DNA of 51,517 nucleotides, taken from Phycisphaerales bacterium (GTDB lineage Bacteria; Planctomycetota; Phycisphaerae; Phycisphaerales; UBA1924). Within the stretch, counting starts at the first letter, position 1. Every line of letters begins with the position of its first letter. Where the stretch lies: the NCBI GenBank assembly GCA_020845755.1, contig JADLFE010000044.1, positions 1 to 51,517 of the forward strand, given 5' to 3'. Positions 31,842-42,304 of this stretch are shown piece after piece. Under the pieces are notes generated by a model. That model saw nothing but the letters and a program-made list of their open reading frames with translations, was not told where the DNA came from and did no database searches. Both the position numbers and the translations under genes were made by a program.

Positions 31842-33623
31842 TCACTTGGACTTCACCCGGAAGCGACGCATCAGTTCCTTGAGTCGCTCAGCCTGTCGCG
31901 ACACGTCGCTCGCGGCTGACGCTCCCTCGGCGGCGCCTCGTGTCGCTTCGCTGCACACGGCCGTGATCTGCTCGATCGAGCGTGTGATATCCTCCGACGC
32001 CGCACCCTGTTGCGTCGTAGCCGCCGCGATTGCATTGACCTGTCCCACCGCCCCTTCTGAGCCCGAGACGATACGTGCGAGCGCGGAGCCCGCCTCTTTG
32101 GCAAGGTCAACACCTCGCTTCACCTTCTCACGCCCCGCTTCCATTCCCTCCACCGCCGAGCGCGTTTGTGTCTGAATGTCGTGGATCGACGCTCCCACCT
32201 CCTGCGTTGCGTTCTGTGTACGCTCCGCGAGTTTGCGTACCTCGTCGGCCACAACCGCGAAGCCCCGGCCATGTTCACCAGCTCGGGCGGCCTCAATGGC
32301 AGCGTTGAGTGCGAGGAGGTTTGTCTGTTCCGCGATCTCGGTGATCACGCGGATGACGGTTCCGATTTCCTCTGTCTTGCGGCCGAGTTCTCCCATCTTG
32401 ATGGCCGATTCATCGACCTGCCTTGCAATCGCGTCAATCTCCTGAACGGTTTGCGACACGATCTTTTCCCCTTGAGCCGCCTCCTGACCCGCCGCGCCGG
32501 TTCGGGACGAAGCATCGGCGGCTTTTTGCGAGATCTCTTGAACCGAGCCGTTCATCTCCACCATCGCGGAAGAAACGCGCCCGACCTGATCGGCCTGGTT
32601 CTTCATGCCAGCGGCCATCTCCTCGCTGCTAGCCGCCAACTCCGTGGCCGCCGCGGCGACGTTGTCCGCGGACTGAGTAACTTCGCCGACCACTTCGGCG
32701 AGGTTGGTGGCGACGGTGTTGAAGACACCGGCGAGCTGCCCGATCTCATCGCCTCGCTTCAATTCGATGCGTTGCGTGAGGTCACCCTCCCCGACGAGGC
32801 GAAACTTCTCGACAACTGACGCCAGAGGCCTGGAGAATAGCCATCGCAGACTGAACATGAAGATCGCGACGCAGGCGATGGCAAGCCCAGCGCAAATGAG
32901 GGCAGAGCGCAGTGCGAACGACGCGACGTGAGCATCGACTTCCTTGAGCGGGAGCACCACCTCGTATGCGCCATGCATATCACCGGCCTTCCAACCCTCC
33001 ATGACGAATCCCAGCACATCCTTGCCGTCGCCGCTAGCGCTCTGCGAACGATCACCATGGCAGGTCAGGCAACTGGCATCAAGCACGATCGGACGCATCA
33101 CGTGCAGGTTGTTGTGCTCCGAGTCCACTCGCGCGAGCGATTCGCGCTTCCCGGCGTGAACCTGATCGACAAGGTCACGCAGCATCTTGGAGCGGAATGG
33201 CCCCGCCTGCGTATCCTTCGAAGGATCGTTCAGTGGGTTGCGAGCGTCGAAGGCTGGCACGTGAAACTCGATATCTTGCTGTTTGGCAGCGGCTTCGGCG
33301 GCGCTCCAGCCCGCGACAACTGGGATTGTGGCGAAGATCTTTGTCTCGCTGTACGGACGTCCCCGTTCCCGAGCTTCCTTCACCTCCGCGAGCATCTCCT
33401 CCATGTTCAGGGCGCCGGATGCCTGCACCTTTGCCGCATGGTCCTTGGCGGCGTCGGCGACCGCGATGAACGACTCCGCCTGCTTTTGGAGCTCGGCGTG
33501 CATGTCGTCTTCGTAACGCGAGATGAAGATGGATAGGTTCACGACTGCAACGATCACAATCGCCAGAACCACCATGCCCACAATCTTGGTCGCAAGCCGC
33601 ATTTTCGAGAAGAAACTCAACAT
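31842..33623 (-). CDS. Methyl-accepting chemotaxis protein with haem-binding sensor domain
   Basis: A protein of 593 residues. TM1 about 13-35; a periplasmic sensor with CLTCH (C185, C188, H189), the covalent c-type haem motif, in a DUF3365/Tll0287-like domain; TM2 about 237-264; HAMP; then the cytoplasmic coiled coil with the conserved hairpin tip around [17 protein letters not shown]. This implies a haem-based redox or gas sensor acting on a chemotaxis-like pathway. No CheA or CheW genes are in the window. ATG 33623 has CGGAGA upstream. Second of three genes in an operon that ends with the hybrid kinase. Confidence 0.9.
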   Translation of the reverse strand: MLSFFSKMRLATKIVGMVVLAIVIVAVVNLSIFISRYEDDMHAELQKQAESFIAVADAAKDHAAKVQASGALNMEEMLAEVKEARERGRPYSETKIFATIPVVAGWSAAEAAAKQQDIEFHVPAFDARNPLNDPSKDTQAGPFRSKMLRDLVDQVHAGKRESLARVDSEHNNLHVMRPIVLDASCLTCHGDRSQSASGDGKDVLGFVMEGWKAGDMHGAYEVVLPLKEVDAHVASFALRSALICAGLAIACVAIFMFSLRWLFSRPLASVVEKFRLVGEGDLTQRIELKRGDEIGQLAGVFNTVATNLAEVVGEVTQSADNVAAAATELAASSEEMAAGMKNQADQVGRVSSAMVEMNGSVQEISQKAADASSRTGAAGQEAAQGEKIVSQTVQEIDAIARQVDESAIKMGELGRKTEEIGTVIRVITEIAEQTNLLALNAAIEAARAGEHGRGFAVVADEVRKLAERTQNATQEVGASIHDIQTQTRSAVEGMEAGREKVKRGVDLAKEAGSALARIVSGSEGAVGQVNAIAAATTQQGAASEDITRSIEQITAVCSEATRGAAEGASAASDVSRQAERLKELMRRFRVKSK

Positions 33624-33677
33624 AGCGAATCTCCGTACACGTGGTCTAGGAATCTCAGTTGTGCCTCTGCCCCGTCT

Positions 33678-33902
33678 TCAGTCGCCAGCAGGACCGACTT
33701 CGGGGTTTCCCGAGCCTTCGACGAGCGCTTTGAGATCGCGCAGGGCAGCGGTGGCCTGATCGGCAGCAGCCTGAGTGCGAGCCGCATGCTCGTGAAGCAT
33801 GCGCGTCAGCTCTTGCAGCGCGCCGCGCTCGTCGCCCGCATGAAAGCGAGCCTTAATGGTCTCAACGCGTCGCTGGCTGGCAGCGTCCGAGGGGTCGTTC
33901 AT
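33678..33902 (-). CDS. Small coiled-coil protein, first gene of MCP operon
   Basis: A protein of 74 residues from ATG 33902, preceded by CCGGAGC. It is helical and Ala/Arg-rich (VETIKARFHAGDERGALQEL; AARTQAAADQATAALRDL). The frame is open to 34145, but the added residues look non-coding. It lies 54 bases before the chemoreceptor gene. It might bind the signalling coiled coil, but that is guesswork from its shape and place. Confidence 0.6.
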   Translation of the reverse strand: MNDPSDAASQRRVETIKARFHAGDERGALQELTRMLHEHAARTQAAADQATAALRDLKALVEGSGNPEVGPAGD

Positions 33903-34375
33903 ATCATGCTCCGGAATGCGGCAGGCATTGACCGCACGCGGCGTATGAATCGGTCCCGTGGCATGTGGAAGCAAATCGCATGCGGGAGATTGAGGCTGAA
34001 TCAGCCTTCGCGATGACAAGGCATCGGCGTCGCTCACGGATTCGAGCGATTCGCACTCACCAAGCTCCGACGATCGAGCGAGCGCACTGACAATTCGTTC
34101 CGCACGGCTGGCACGCTCGTTCGACGATGTCTGGGCACGCATCACCCGTTCGGGTGAGTCTGGACTGTTGCATGCTCCAATTGGATGAAAGCAGCATTAA
34201 GCGACTGTCTTCACGAGTGCTGCAAACACCCCATAAACCAGGGAATTGACCTAATTGACAGTCGTTTTCGCCTTAGATGATTCCCAGCCCCAGGCAACTC
34301 GCCGGCCACGCTCTCGCGTGCTGTTTGATAAAATGCAACAGACACCGGCATGCCTGAAGCCGGAGTCAGGAGGAT
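33903..34375. other. Divergent promoter region between MCP operon and LuxR-PAS gene
   Basis: 473 bases without a supported gene. Near the right side there is TAAAAT at 34329-34334, a -10-like box upstream of the LuxR-type gene, and a perfect TTGACA at 34255-34260, but they are too far apart to be one promoter. The region is relatively AT-rich around 34240-34340 compared with its surroundings. Confidence 0.4.
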
Positions 34376-37300
34376 ATGGACACTCTCGATCAGCACAAAC
34401 TGCCCGGAACTCGCGCACTTGACTCGCTCACCCGCCGCGAAATCGAGATTCTCACACTAATCGGGAGCGGCGTGTCCTTGGCCGAGATCGCGCGGCGATT
34501 GCACCGAAGCCTACAGACCGTCAAGTCCCACCGGGCTTCGATTTCGCGCAAGTTGGGGGTATCTGATCGAGTTGGATTAGCGCGAGTGGCGATCCAATCC
34601 GGGCTGGCGCTGCTCTCGGACGGGGCACCACTGACGGGTCGCGCGGAGCAAGATGCTGAGTGCGCCCGAATCTCGTGGGATGCCTACAAGTCGGTTGACG
34701 CGGCACTGTTCATTTGTTCGCTCGATACCACCATCCGTCACGCGAACAAGGCGGCAGAAAACCTGCTAAGACGTCCGGCCGAGGAGCTGGTCGGAAAGCG
34801 ACTTGCGGACGTTTTGACTCCATCGTTGGCGTCGCTGTCTGACGCGGTCCTTCGTGTCGCATCGGAGGAGTTGGCAAGGCTCCGATTCAAAGTCGGCGGC
34901 CACGCGCCCGAGGAAATGACGCTGCTGGCGGACATGTTGCTGCTCACCGGCACCACCGGCATGGCTCCAGTGGTATGGGTGGCGTTGCGAGATATCACCG
35001 ACGTCGCGCACCAAATCGCTCAATTAGAGGAGGCACGGACCGAGTTGGAGGCGCGAGCCGAGCAGCACGCGCGGGAGCTCGAAGCTAGCGTCGAATTGCT
35101 GCGGCGGGAGGCGGCGCAGCGTCAACGCCTGGACGCACGTCTTCGTGATATCGTGGAAGGCATCGGTGCCAGTTCCGGCACCGGCTTTTTCCGGCTGCTG
35201 GTGAGAAACCTCTGCCGAACACTGGAGGTCGACCACGCGCTGGTCATCGAGCGCACTTGGACTGAAGCCGGCGGCGCAAGGATGACAATCGTTGCTGGCT
35301 GGAGTCATGGGAGTCCGCTCGTTCTACCTGTCCAGAGTCTTGATCGCGGCCCCTGTGAAATGACGATTGGAGCTGAGGCGTGCCATATCCCGACAGGATT
35401 GCGTTCGCTGTTCCCGCAGTCTGTGCTCTTGCAGCATCTGCCCGCGGACAGCTACCTGGGCCTTCCGCTTTCAGCTTCCGGCGGAGAGGCCCTCGGCGTA
35501 CTATGCGTGCTCTGCGATCGATCAATGACCGAGCAGAGCGAGCATCTTCCGATACTCAAGGTGTTCGGTGCTCGCGCCGCTGCTGAACTTGAGCGGTCGC
35601 GCACCGACTCGAAATTCCGTGCCACACAGCAGAGACTTGGACAGCTGACGGAACTGTTACCCGTCGGCGTGTACCAGCAGGACCCAAGCGGGCGTTATGT
35701 GTATGTGAACGAACGGTTGTGCGCCGTACTCAAACAGTCCGCGGACTTCATTACGGCAAGAGGGTGGTTTGACGCGGTGGCAACACAGGATCGCAACCGC
35801 GTGCTGGAGTTCCGCGAGCGTGCGAGCAGCCATGGGGAAGCACCGGCGTCGATCCGATATCGCGTGCGGATCGCCGATGTCGAGCGATGGCTTGAAGAGA
35901 CACGGCGTCCGTTCCTGAATGCCGACGGGGCGGTCGACGGGTGGCTGGGAACCATCGCGGATGTGACTATCGCCGAGACCGCATCGGTAGAACTGCGGCG
36001 CAGCGAGGAGAGGCATAAGACCGCGGTCGAATTGGCGAAACTTGGAACTTGGGAATTCGACGTTCGCACCGAGGTGCGAGAGTGGTCGGCACGGACCAAG
36101 CTCATGTTCGGGCTATCGCCTCATGATCCCGCACCGACGCCAGAGCAATACATGCAACTAGTCCATCCCGACGATCGCGAAATGGTCACGAAATCTGCGC
36201 ATGTGGCCATCCTAGGTGGGCAGACTTTGCGCAGGGAGTATCGGGTCATTCGATCGGACGGCACGCTCGCGTATCTTCAGTCGCATGGCGTGGTGTATCG
36301 AGATGAGCAAGGCCAGGCGACGCGCATTGTCGGCACCGTGATGGATGTTACCGAGAGCCGCGCGGCGCTGGATCGCGTCCGAGCGAGCGAAGAGCGGCTT
36401 CAAACGGCGATCGACCTGGCGGACATGGTGACGTGGGAGTACGACCCGGCCCGCGATCAGACGCGCTGGTCGCCGCGGATGAACGCAATCCTTGGTCTGT
36501 CAGCCGAAGCCCCCGCGCTCTCTCTCAAGCAATTCTTGCAGATTACGCACCCCGACGACCGGGCATCCCTCGAAGCCGCGATCAACGATGCGTTGATCGG
36601 TACCAGACCATTCAGCATCGAGCTGCGGGCCAGTCGGAGCGACGGTGACGAACGGATTCTGCAATCACGTGGCGTCGTGACTCGCGACTCCCTCGGCAAT
36701 GCGGTCAGAATGAACGGCACCTGCATTGACGTAACCGAAGCGCGGCGGACACTCGATGCCGTCCGAGCGAGCGAGAATCGGTATCGCGCGATCGTCGAGG
36801 GCCAGGTCGAGTATGTGACGCGATACCTTCCCGATACGACACTCACATTTGTGAATCAGACAATCATGAAGGCCTTTGGCCCTCAGATAGGCAATCCCCT
36901 GGGGACGCGCTGGATTGAGTGGTATGCACCCGAGGATCGGGACGCGACCATGGCGACGATCCGCTCGCTGTCGCCTGAAAATCCGATCGTAACCAACACG
37001 CAGTGCCTTCCTCTCGACGGCAGGCGGGTGTGGGTCGAGTGGTCGAATCACGGCATCTTTGACGACAACGGTCGGTGCATTGAAATCCAGGGCCTGGGGC
37101 GCGATATCACCGACTGGTACTTCGCTGAGCAGGCACTGCGGTATTGCCGACGCGGGACTGCCAGTACGGACCCCTCCTGCCGCGTCGGAATCTTCGAGAC
37201 GGACCAGCAGTTGAACCGGCGTTATCTCAATTCAGAACTGTGCCGGATACTCCGCTGCACCCATGATGACCTTGTCGGTGACGGTTGGATGCGGATCATC

Positions 37301-37510
37301 CATCCGGCGGATCTTCCTCAGCTTCGAGAGCGATGGCGCCGGGCAGTTGAGACGTTGACGCCTGTCGAGTCTCACCACCGGGTCGTGCGAGGGGACGGCA
37401 AGGTGTTGCACGTTGAGGTCTTCGCCGCGCCCCGACTCGATCAGAATGGCGTACTCGCTGGGTTTCTTGGGACTGTTGTCGAAGTGGCCGCACCGAGTGG
37501 GGCGACGTGA
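34376..37510 (+). CDS. LuxR-type HTH protein with GAF and multiple PAS domains
   Basis: A protein of 1044 residues. A LuxR/GerE helix-turn-helix occupies residues about 17-78 (LTRREIEILTLIGSGVSLAE, then SLQTVKSHRASISRKLGVSD). Next come a PAS domain (about 100-210), a coiled coil, a GAF domain (about 270-420) and about five further PAS/PAC domains to the C-terminus, with no HisKA, GGDEF or other output. The DNA-binding domain being at the N-terminus, ahead of the sensors, is unusual, since LuxR domains usually come last. It probably is a transcription factor gated by several small-molecule or redox inputs. AGGAGG precedes ATG 34376. Divergent from the MCP/kinase operon, which it may control. 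Confidence 0.87.
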   Translation: MDTLDQHKLPGTRALDSLTRREIEILTLIGSGVSLAEIARRLHRSLQTVKSHRASISRKLGVSDRVGLARVAIQSGLALLSDGAPLTGRAEQDAECARISWDAYKSVDAALFICSLDTTIRHANKAAENLLRRPAEELVGKRLADVLTPSLASLSDAVLRVASEELARLRFKVGGHAPEEMTLLADMLLLTGTTGMAPVVWVALRDITDVAHQIAQLEEARTELEARAEQHARELEASVELLRREAAQRQRLDARLRDIVEGIGASSGTGFFRLLVRNLCRTLEVDHALVIERTWTEAGGARMTIVAGWSHGSPLVLPVQSLDRGPCEMTIGAEACHIPTGLRSLFPQSVLLQHLPADSYLGLPLSASGGEALGVLCVLCDRSMTEQSEHLPILKVFGARAAAELERSRTDSKFRATQQRLGQLTELLPVGVYQQDPSGRYVYVNERLCAVLKQSADFITARGWFDAVATQDRNRVLEFRERASSHGEAPASIRYRVRIADVERWLEETRRPFLNADGAVDGWLGTIADVTIAETASVELRRSEERHKTAVELAKLGTWEFDVRTEVREWSARTKLMFGLSPHDPAPTPEQYMQLVHPDDREMVTKSAHVAILGGQTLRREYRVIRSDGTLAYLQSHGVVYRDEQGQATRIVGTVMDVTESRAALDRVRASEERLQTAIDLADMVTWEYDPARDQTRWSPRMNAILGLSAEAPALSLKQFLQITHPDDRASLEAAINDALIGTRPFSIELRASRSDGDERILQSRGVVTRDSLGNAVRMNGTCIDVTEARRTLDAVRASENRYRAIVEGQVEYVTRYLPDTTLTFVNQTIMKAFGPQIGNPLGTRWIEWYAPEDRDATMATIRSLSPENPIVTNTQCLPLDGRRVWVEWSNHGIFDDNGRCIEIQGLGRDITDWYFAEQALRYCRRGTASTDPSCRVGIFETDQQLNRRYLNSELCRILRCTHDDLVGDGWMRIIHPADLPQLRERWRRAVETLTPVESHHRVVRGDGKVLHVEVFAAPRLDQNGVLAGFLGTVVEVAAPSGAT

Positions 37511-37839
37511 CTTACCGCCCGATCAGGCAAGCGTCGGGGCGAAAAACGTTCGCTCCATGACTGCACGGGTGATCAGCGTGCGCTTCTCCCCGAAGCTGTG
37601 CCATTCGCAGGGTGAGCTTTTTTGCTTCATCCGGCCGGGCATTCCTGAGCCTTGGACGCAGCGAACTCCCTGGGGCTCAGGTTGCCCAGGGCACTGTGGG
37701 GTCGAACCGCCGCGTGGGCACGTGCGACGACAAGCTCGCGACCAGCTTCCAGGCCTTCATCAACCTCGCCATCATCAGACGGTACCTGAGGCACACGGCC
37801 CCGTACGATCCGTCAGACAGAACCTAGACCAACAAGGCG
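37511..37839. other. Intergenic region containing a transposase remnant
   Basis: No intact gene. It contains an IS3-type transposase C-terminal remnant on the minus strand (37629-37735, listed separately). The rest has nothing recognisable. Confidence 0.4.
37629..37735 (-). pseudogene. IS3-type transposase C-terminal remnant
   Basis: On the minus strand the frame reads HAAVRPHSALGNLSPREFA, then AASKAQECPAG and a stop, matching the conserved C-terminal end of IS3-family transposases (RRPHSALGYLTPAEF). Only about 35 residues remain, so this is a decayed insertion. Confidence 0.55.
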
Positions 37840-38217
37840 TCACACTCGTCTAACGGTCTCAGGCCGATGACCGAACGGACTGAGACGGATTTCGACCCTC
37901 CAGCTCTCGCCGAGCTCGTCGGCAATCATCCGCTCGTATTTTTGAACAATGGGCGCCCATGCCTCATCGGCGGCGCATTCCTGCGAGTACTTCGGCCCGG
38001 ACAGCGGCGGGGGAATCAAGGTTGAGCCGTCGAAGCCGGACAACGATTGGAACAGCCAGAGGGTGACGCGCTGCCGCGTTTGCCCTGGAAGTACTTCTCG
38101 GATGACGACTCCTGAGGCGTAGGCGCGATCGGCGCCAGTTCCGCCCTTCCGCCAAGCCAGAACGGCGGCCATGAACGGGGTGAAGGGTGATCCATCAGGC
38201 TTTCTGTGTGTGGCCAT
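37840..38217 (-). CDS. Hypothetical protein, 125 residues
   Basis: Not recognised. ATG 38217 is preceded by AAAGGA. The product is a small mixed alpha/beta protein without cysteines in pairs or membrane segments; RQRVTLWLFQSLSGFDG is the most structured-looking part. It lies downstream of the P-loop NTPase gene on the same strand after 340 bases, so co-transcription with it is unlikely. Confidence 0.5.
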   Translation of the reverse strand: MATHRKPDGSPFTPFMAAVLAWRKGGTGADRAYASGVVIREVLPGQTRQRVTLWLFQSLSGFDGSTLIPPPLSGPKYSQECAADEAWAPIVQKYERMIADELGESWRVEIRLSPFGHRPETVRRV

Positions 38218-38557
38218 GTCGTTGTCCTTTCTTGTCTTCGGTCAGTCTGTCAGCGATGACCGGGAATATTCTCCGTCATGGCGCGGCTTGCCCGCGGGGC
38301 CGTACCCAAAGTGTTTACTCGTAACGAGAGCCGTCCTTGCCTGGAGGGTCACTGCGATCCGCGTCGTGCGGGGATTCCAGCTTCTATTGATCAACCTGCT
38401 CGGTCGAGAGTTCTGCAGGTATGCTGAGGACTGACGCCTCTCCGAACCGTCTCAAGACGACCGTGACATGCCCCCTTCAACCCAATTCAGCCTCAGGCGT
38501 CGTGTATCGGGGCTGGACCAGCGAGGGCAAGTCAGCTGGGAGTGGATCGACGACGCT
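38218..38557. other. Intergenic region, nothing recognised
   Basis: 340 bases between same-strand genes. A plus-strand frame (38468-38779) crosses its end but is antisense to the NTPase gene and is treated as shadow. No terminator hairpin seen. Confidence 0.35.
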
Positions 38558-40864
38558 CTAGACTTCGATAGCCCGGTCCCGAGGAATCCCCCATGGTTCT
38601 CCCGATCGGAGCCTGGGAATTACAGCTTCGAGCACGTCATCGATCTTGCGAAGCTGATCCGCAGCCCGGTGATAGACCTCGCGGACTCGGCCTTCCTCCC
38701 GGCGGAGCGAGGGTATGGCCTCCTGCTCGAGGTACCTGATGCCGGATCTAGCGATGCGCTGCGTGAGCATCACCAGTGACGCCCCGTGGCTTTCCTTTAC
38801 CGAGAAGTTCGCGAGGTACGCGTCGACGCCTCGGTGACCGTGTTCCTTGGTCGAGTTCCGGTGCAGAGCCTCGATCCACCAGCACTCGACAACCCCCGCC
38901 TTGGCGACCCAGTACGGGAAATCAGCGACGAGTTCGGGGGCGATGAGTCCGCGACGGGCCAGCAAATGTCCCGGATCGCTGGCCGGAGCCACATGATTCT
39001 CAAAGAGCCTTTCGCAGAGGTAGTTGGTCATGAACATCGCGAATGAGATGAGTCGGAAGCATCGTGGGGTTGCGACGATTCGATCTGTAGGCGCTACCTC
39101 ACGGCGACCCTCCCGGATGGAGACGTAATGGTCGATCTCGAACATGCCCGCAAAGCGATGTCGCACCGTCCGAATGATGCTGTGGAGGACGTCTCGGACG
39201 TCGGTCTGGGTCAGCCCAAGCCCGGCGCATTCGGCAACGATCGCGGACACGGTTGTGTGGCTGTCCGCCAAGACCTTGCGGGTATTACCACAGGCGTTAA
39301 AGATGGCGAGCATAACGAGCAAGGACCGGCAAGAAGTCGAGACCTCTCTGGAGCTCTTCGCCATCATCTGGCGTCCGTGCCAACCGCACTGCAAAATGCT
39401 CGCCACCGGGTCGAATACGTTACAGTCAAAGACCGGGAACTGCCCGCCTGGCTCGGGGCTGCTGCCCAAGAAGCGGAAGTAGAGCGATCGGATAGCACTT
39501 GCACGACGGTCCCGGGCGACCGGAGCATGGTCAGCTTGGTTGCTCGAAGATCCCAGGATATTCCAGTCAAGACCAAGGCACTTGACGATGTACTCCAGCA
39601 GATTCGAGATTCCCGCGAGCATAACGCGCCGGTTGTTGTTAGCCTGCATCCGGATATCTCTGGCGACGCTGCCCACCCGCTGGATCTCTTGTGCCGCTAG
39701 CGATACCGCCTCCAGATCTTCACGGGCGACTCCCCGAATGCGCCCCGAACTGACAACGCGAGCCGCGAAATCGATGCGGCGCTTGTGGATCAGGTCGTCG
39801 AAGGCCATCTGCTGAATCTCGACAGCGGTGAAGTCGGACAAATCGTTGCTCTCAATGTCCGGGTCGTACCGCTGTCCGGCAACGAAAGCCTGCCACTCGT
39901 GCATGTCCTCGCTCGACAGCTCAATGGGGGCGATATCGAGCTTAAGGATCGCGGCGGGATCGTCGCCGAACATACCGGACGCGTCCGCGGCGTGAAGGTA
40001 CGGCAGGTTCTGCGGTCTTATGCAGGTCACAAACGTCACTTCGGACGAATACGAAAGAGACTTGCTGCACATCCACTGCAGCACCATCTCGCGAGTCGTG
40101 AGGTCATCGATCTGATCGGTGTTGTCGAAGGCAACGACCAATTTCGACCGGGCGTCGCTTCCTCGCTGAGATCGGACAAGGCTTAGGAAGGCGTACGCAT
40201 ATTCGAGCGCGCCGATGTCCTGCGCGAAGGCTGCGACGAGCTCAATCACCTTTGGCCGGAGGACATGGTCCTTGGTAGATCGCACATGTTCAATCCACTC
40301 ATTAAGCGAGAGGGCGTGATCATCGCCAGCCATGGCCTGCATCGACTGAAGGATCGCCACCTGCCTGAACGGGATGGCAGACACGTGCTGAAGACCTTCC
40401 GGGCTCAGCAGGTGCCGAAGCAGCGCTTCGATGCCTGACGCAGTCCCATTCGACCCGGACCGGAGTTGGGACGAGAGCGAGATTTGCCGGATGATCTGGG
40501 ATTCCACGAATCGCGTCACGTCGACGAGCGTCGGAAACGTGCTGTTCTCGGTTTTGAAGTCGATCACGATTGGAGGAAGGCCCCTGGCGAGGCAGTACTC
40601 TCGGAGTGTGTAGTGAAGCAGCGTGGACTTGCCGCAGCCGATCGATCCAACGGCGACCGTATGCAGCGCGCCGCTTTCGAGTTTGCTGAGGAGTTCCTTT
40701 TCGATTCCCGGACGGTGAATGTAAAGCTCGCTCCAGAACACATCGGTCGTGAGGCCGAGAGCGAACAGCGTCTCGGAACGTTCCTTCTGCTCCGCCAGTC
40801 CGTCCACGCCGAAGGTGAGCACTGCATCCAGTATCCCCAGCCCATTTCTCACACGCTCTGACAT
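38558..40864 (-). CDS. P-loop NTPase (AAA/STAND-like), 768 residues
   Basis: A protein of 768 residues. Walker A GSIGCGKST (73-81) and Walker B KLVVAFDNTD (241-250) define an NTPase; the two acidic residues around D247 and D250 fit. The arrangement resembles KAP/STAND or ORC-like NTPases, many of which act in phage defence, but the roughly 500-residue C-terminal region has no recognised domain. No membrane segments. ATG 40864 is chosen for AGGAG upstream; the frame extends to 40957. It is the last gene of the ECF-kinase cluster, 189 bases behind the 412-residue gene, so a separate promoter is possible. Confidence 0.75.
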   Translation of the reverse strand: MSERVRNGLGILDAVLTFGVDGLAEQKERSETLFALGLTTDVFWSELYIHRPGIEKELLSKLESGALHTVAVGSIGCGKSTLLHYTLREYCLARGLPPIVIDFKTENSTFPTLVDVTRFVESQIIRQISLSSQLRSGSNGTASGIEALLRHLLSPEGLQHVSAIPFRQVAILQSMQAMAGDDHALSLNEWIEHVRSTKDHVLRPKVIELVAAFAQDIGALEYAYAFLSLVRSQRGSDARSKLVVAFDNTDQIDDLTTREMVLQWMCSKSLSYSSEVTFVTCIRPQNLPYLHAADASGMFGDDPAAILKLDIAPIELSSEDMHEWQAFVAGQRYDPDIESNDLSDFTAVEIQQMAFDDLIHKRRIDFAARVVSSGRIRGVAREDLEAVSLAAQEIQRVGSVARDIRMQANNNRRVMLAGISNLLEYIVKCLGLDWNILGSSSNQADHAPVARDRRASAIRSLYFRFLGSSPEPGGQFPVFDCNVFDPVASILQCGWHGRQMMAKSSREVSTSCRSLLVMLAIFNACGNTRKVLADSHTTVSAIVAECAGLGLTQTDVRDVLHSIIRTVRHRFAGMFEIDHYVSIREGRREVAPTDRIVATPRCFRLISFAMFMTNYLCERLFENHVAPASDPGHLLARRGLIAPELVADFPYWVAKAGVVECWWIEALHRNSTKEHGHRGVDAYLANFSVKESHGASLVMLTQRIARSGIRYLEQEAIPSLRREEGRVREVYHRAADQLRKIDDVLEAVIPRLRSGEPWGIPRDRAIEV

Positions 40865-41053
40865 GTCAAGCTCCTGCGGGACTCCGCTGATGGCCACGCA
40901 CGAGGTCGGTACGCCATCTACCGTCAAGGCGCGAATCGCGCTGCGGGATGCGAGCAAATCGCCAAGAATGTGTTGATTGGCTGGCCGCCATACCGTTGAG
41001 TCACCCCATCCCCGCTCCGGAGGACGCCTCGGCTACTCACACTGCGGCCCCAA

Positions 41054-42292
41054 TCAGGGATTGTCTGCCCGCCCAGGTTCCGAGTCTTCCCGATCCACAG
41101 TCTGTGGAGCGCGGGCTAGAACCTGAGCCTGCTGGCACGGGAATTCCACGGTCCCGCCGCTAAACCAGCATCCATCGGGATGATGTACGTATGCCCCTCC
41201 ATCCGACCAGCCGTTGGGCAGCAGCGACGCTCGGGCCAATCCGTTCAGGCGGAGCTTGGCATCATTCGCGCTTTCATCAGAATGCTGGGCCAGAAGTCTC
41301 TCCAATTCGTCGGGCGGCATGCTGCGCACGGGCATGTCGGAGTACTCACCGAGGCGACGGGCCACAATGCTGCCGTTCGACAGTTCTCCGTAGCATCGCA
41401 CATAGATCTCCGCTGCGGTTACAAGCCTCGGGAGGAGTTTGCTCCAGACCTCGGCGTCAACGTCCGAATCGATCGCCGCTGCAGCAAACTCTGCGAACAG
41501 AAACACAAAGGCACTGTTCGGCCCCCCGTTTGAGGAGCGGCTTCTTGCATGCTCGGCGGCCGCACTCCTCGCCGCTCGGATGTCGAGCAGCAGGCGACCC
41601 GACGCAAAGCTCGCAAAGGCTCTCGCGACGAGAGAGGCCCAATCTGGGCGGTTGCGTCCACCGATGTGCTTCTCGAGAAGATGGAGTTGGAGGGCGCTCA
41701 GGAGCACCGTCTCGCACGTCGGTGGAGCCGGTGGCATCTGACCACCCGTCACCCGGGCATGTAGTCGTTCGAGAAGCAACCCAGCCATCACCTTGACGAG
41801 ACTCTCGAACGGCTGAGGCCTGGGACATCCCGTTGCCCTCCCGCGTTCATGGAGCAGGGTTGGGTTGGTCTTCAGATCGAGTTCCCGGAAGTATCTTGCC
41901 CAGGCTGCTTCGCTTGGCGTTGGAGCATGCTCCATCGAGCGGGCTTCGAGCTCCGCGATGGTCATCCACGCCACGGGCGGCGCGAGCGAGACTCGGGCAT
42001 TCGGGTCGGAGTCCCATGGGCCGATCGCCGGAGAGCTTTGGACGAGTCTCCAATCTGGAGCGATCGCCGAGGTGGAGTCGATGTGAATACGAAGCGGGTC
42101 TTGCGACGCGCTGGGCACATTTCGGTCGAAAACGATCGCGGCCCATCGATCGAATCGGCGCATGACGATCAGCGGAGCCGAAGACTGGCCAGCGACGGAA
42201 ACCTTCTGGATGCACGATCCGGGTGGTGAGACAACTTCGATCGCACGAGTTGGCGCCGGGCCCGGGTTGCCGATGTTGAGTGTGTGCAGCAC
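41054..42292 (-). CDS. Hypothetical protein, 412 residues, in ECF-kinase cluster
   Basis: Not recognised. The N-terminal about 110 residues look like a beta-sandwich (APLIVMRRFDRWAAIVF; DPLRIHIDSTSAIAP). The middle is helical (LVKVMAGLLLERLHARV; CETVLLSALQLHLLEKHIGG), suggesting a large helical domain such as a repeat solenoid. There is no catalytic motif that I see. GTG 42292 has GGAG 8 bases upstream and follows the 149-residue gene by 12 bases, so they are co-transcribed. Its position between the kinase-FGE gene and the NTPase suggests a role in the same system. Confidence 0.6.
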   Translation of the reverse strand: MLHTLNIGNPGPAPTRAIEVVSPPGSCIQKVSVAGQSSAPLIVMRRFDRWAAIVFDRNVPSASQDPLRIHIDSTSAIAPDWRLVQSSPAIGPWDSDPNARVSLAPPVAWMTIAELEARSMEHAPTPSEAAWARYFRELDLKTNPTLLHERGRATGCPRPQPFESLVKVMAGLLLERLHARVTGGQMPPAPPTCETVLLSALQLHLLEKHIGGRNRPDWASLVARAFASFASGRLLLDIRAARSAAAEHARSRSSNGGPNSAFVFLFAEFAAAAIDSDVDAEVWSKLLPRLVTAAEIYVRCYGELSNGSIVARRLGEYSDMPVRSMPPDELERLLAQHSDESANDAKLRLNGLARASLLPNGWSDGGAYVHHPDGCWFSGGTVEFPCQQAQVLARAPQTVDREDSEPGRADNP

Positions 42293-42304
42293 GCCGAGTC
42301 TCCG

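Noticed and set aside
38468..38779. 103-codon plus-strand frame
   Set aside because: Antisense to the end of the NTPase gene; no ribosome-binding site.
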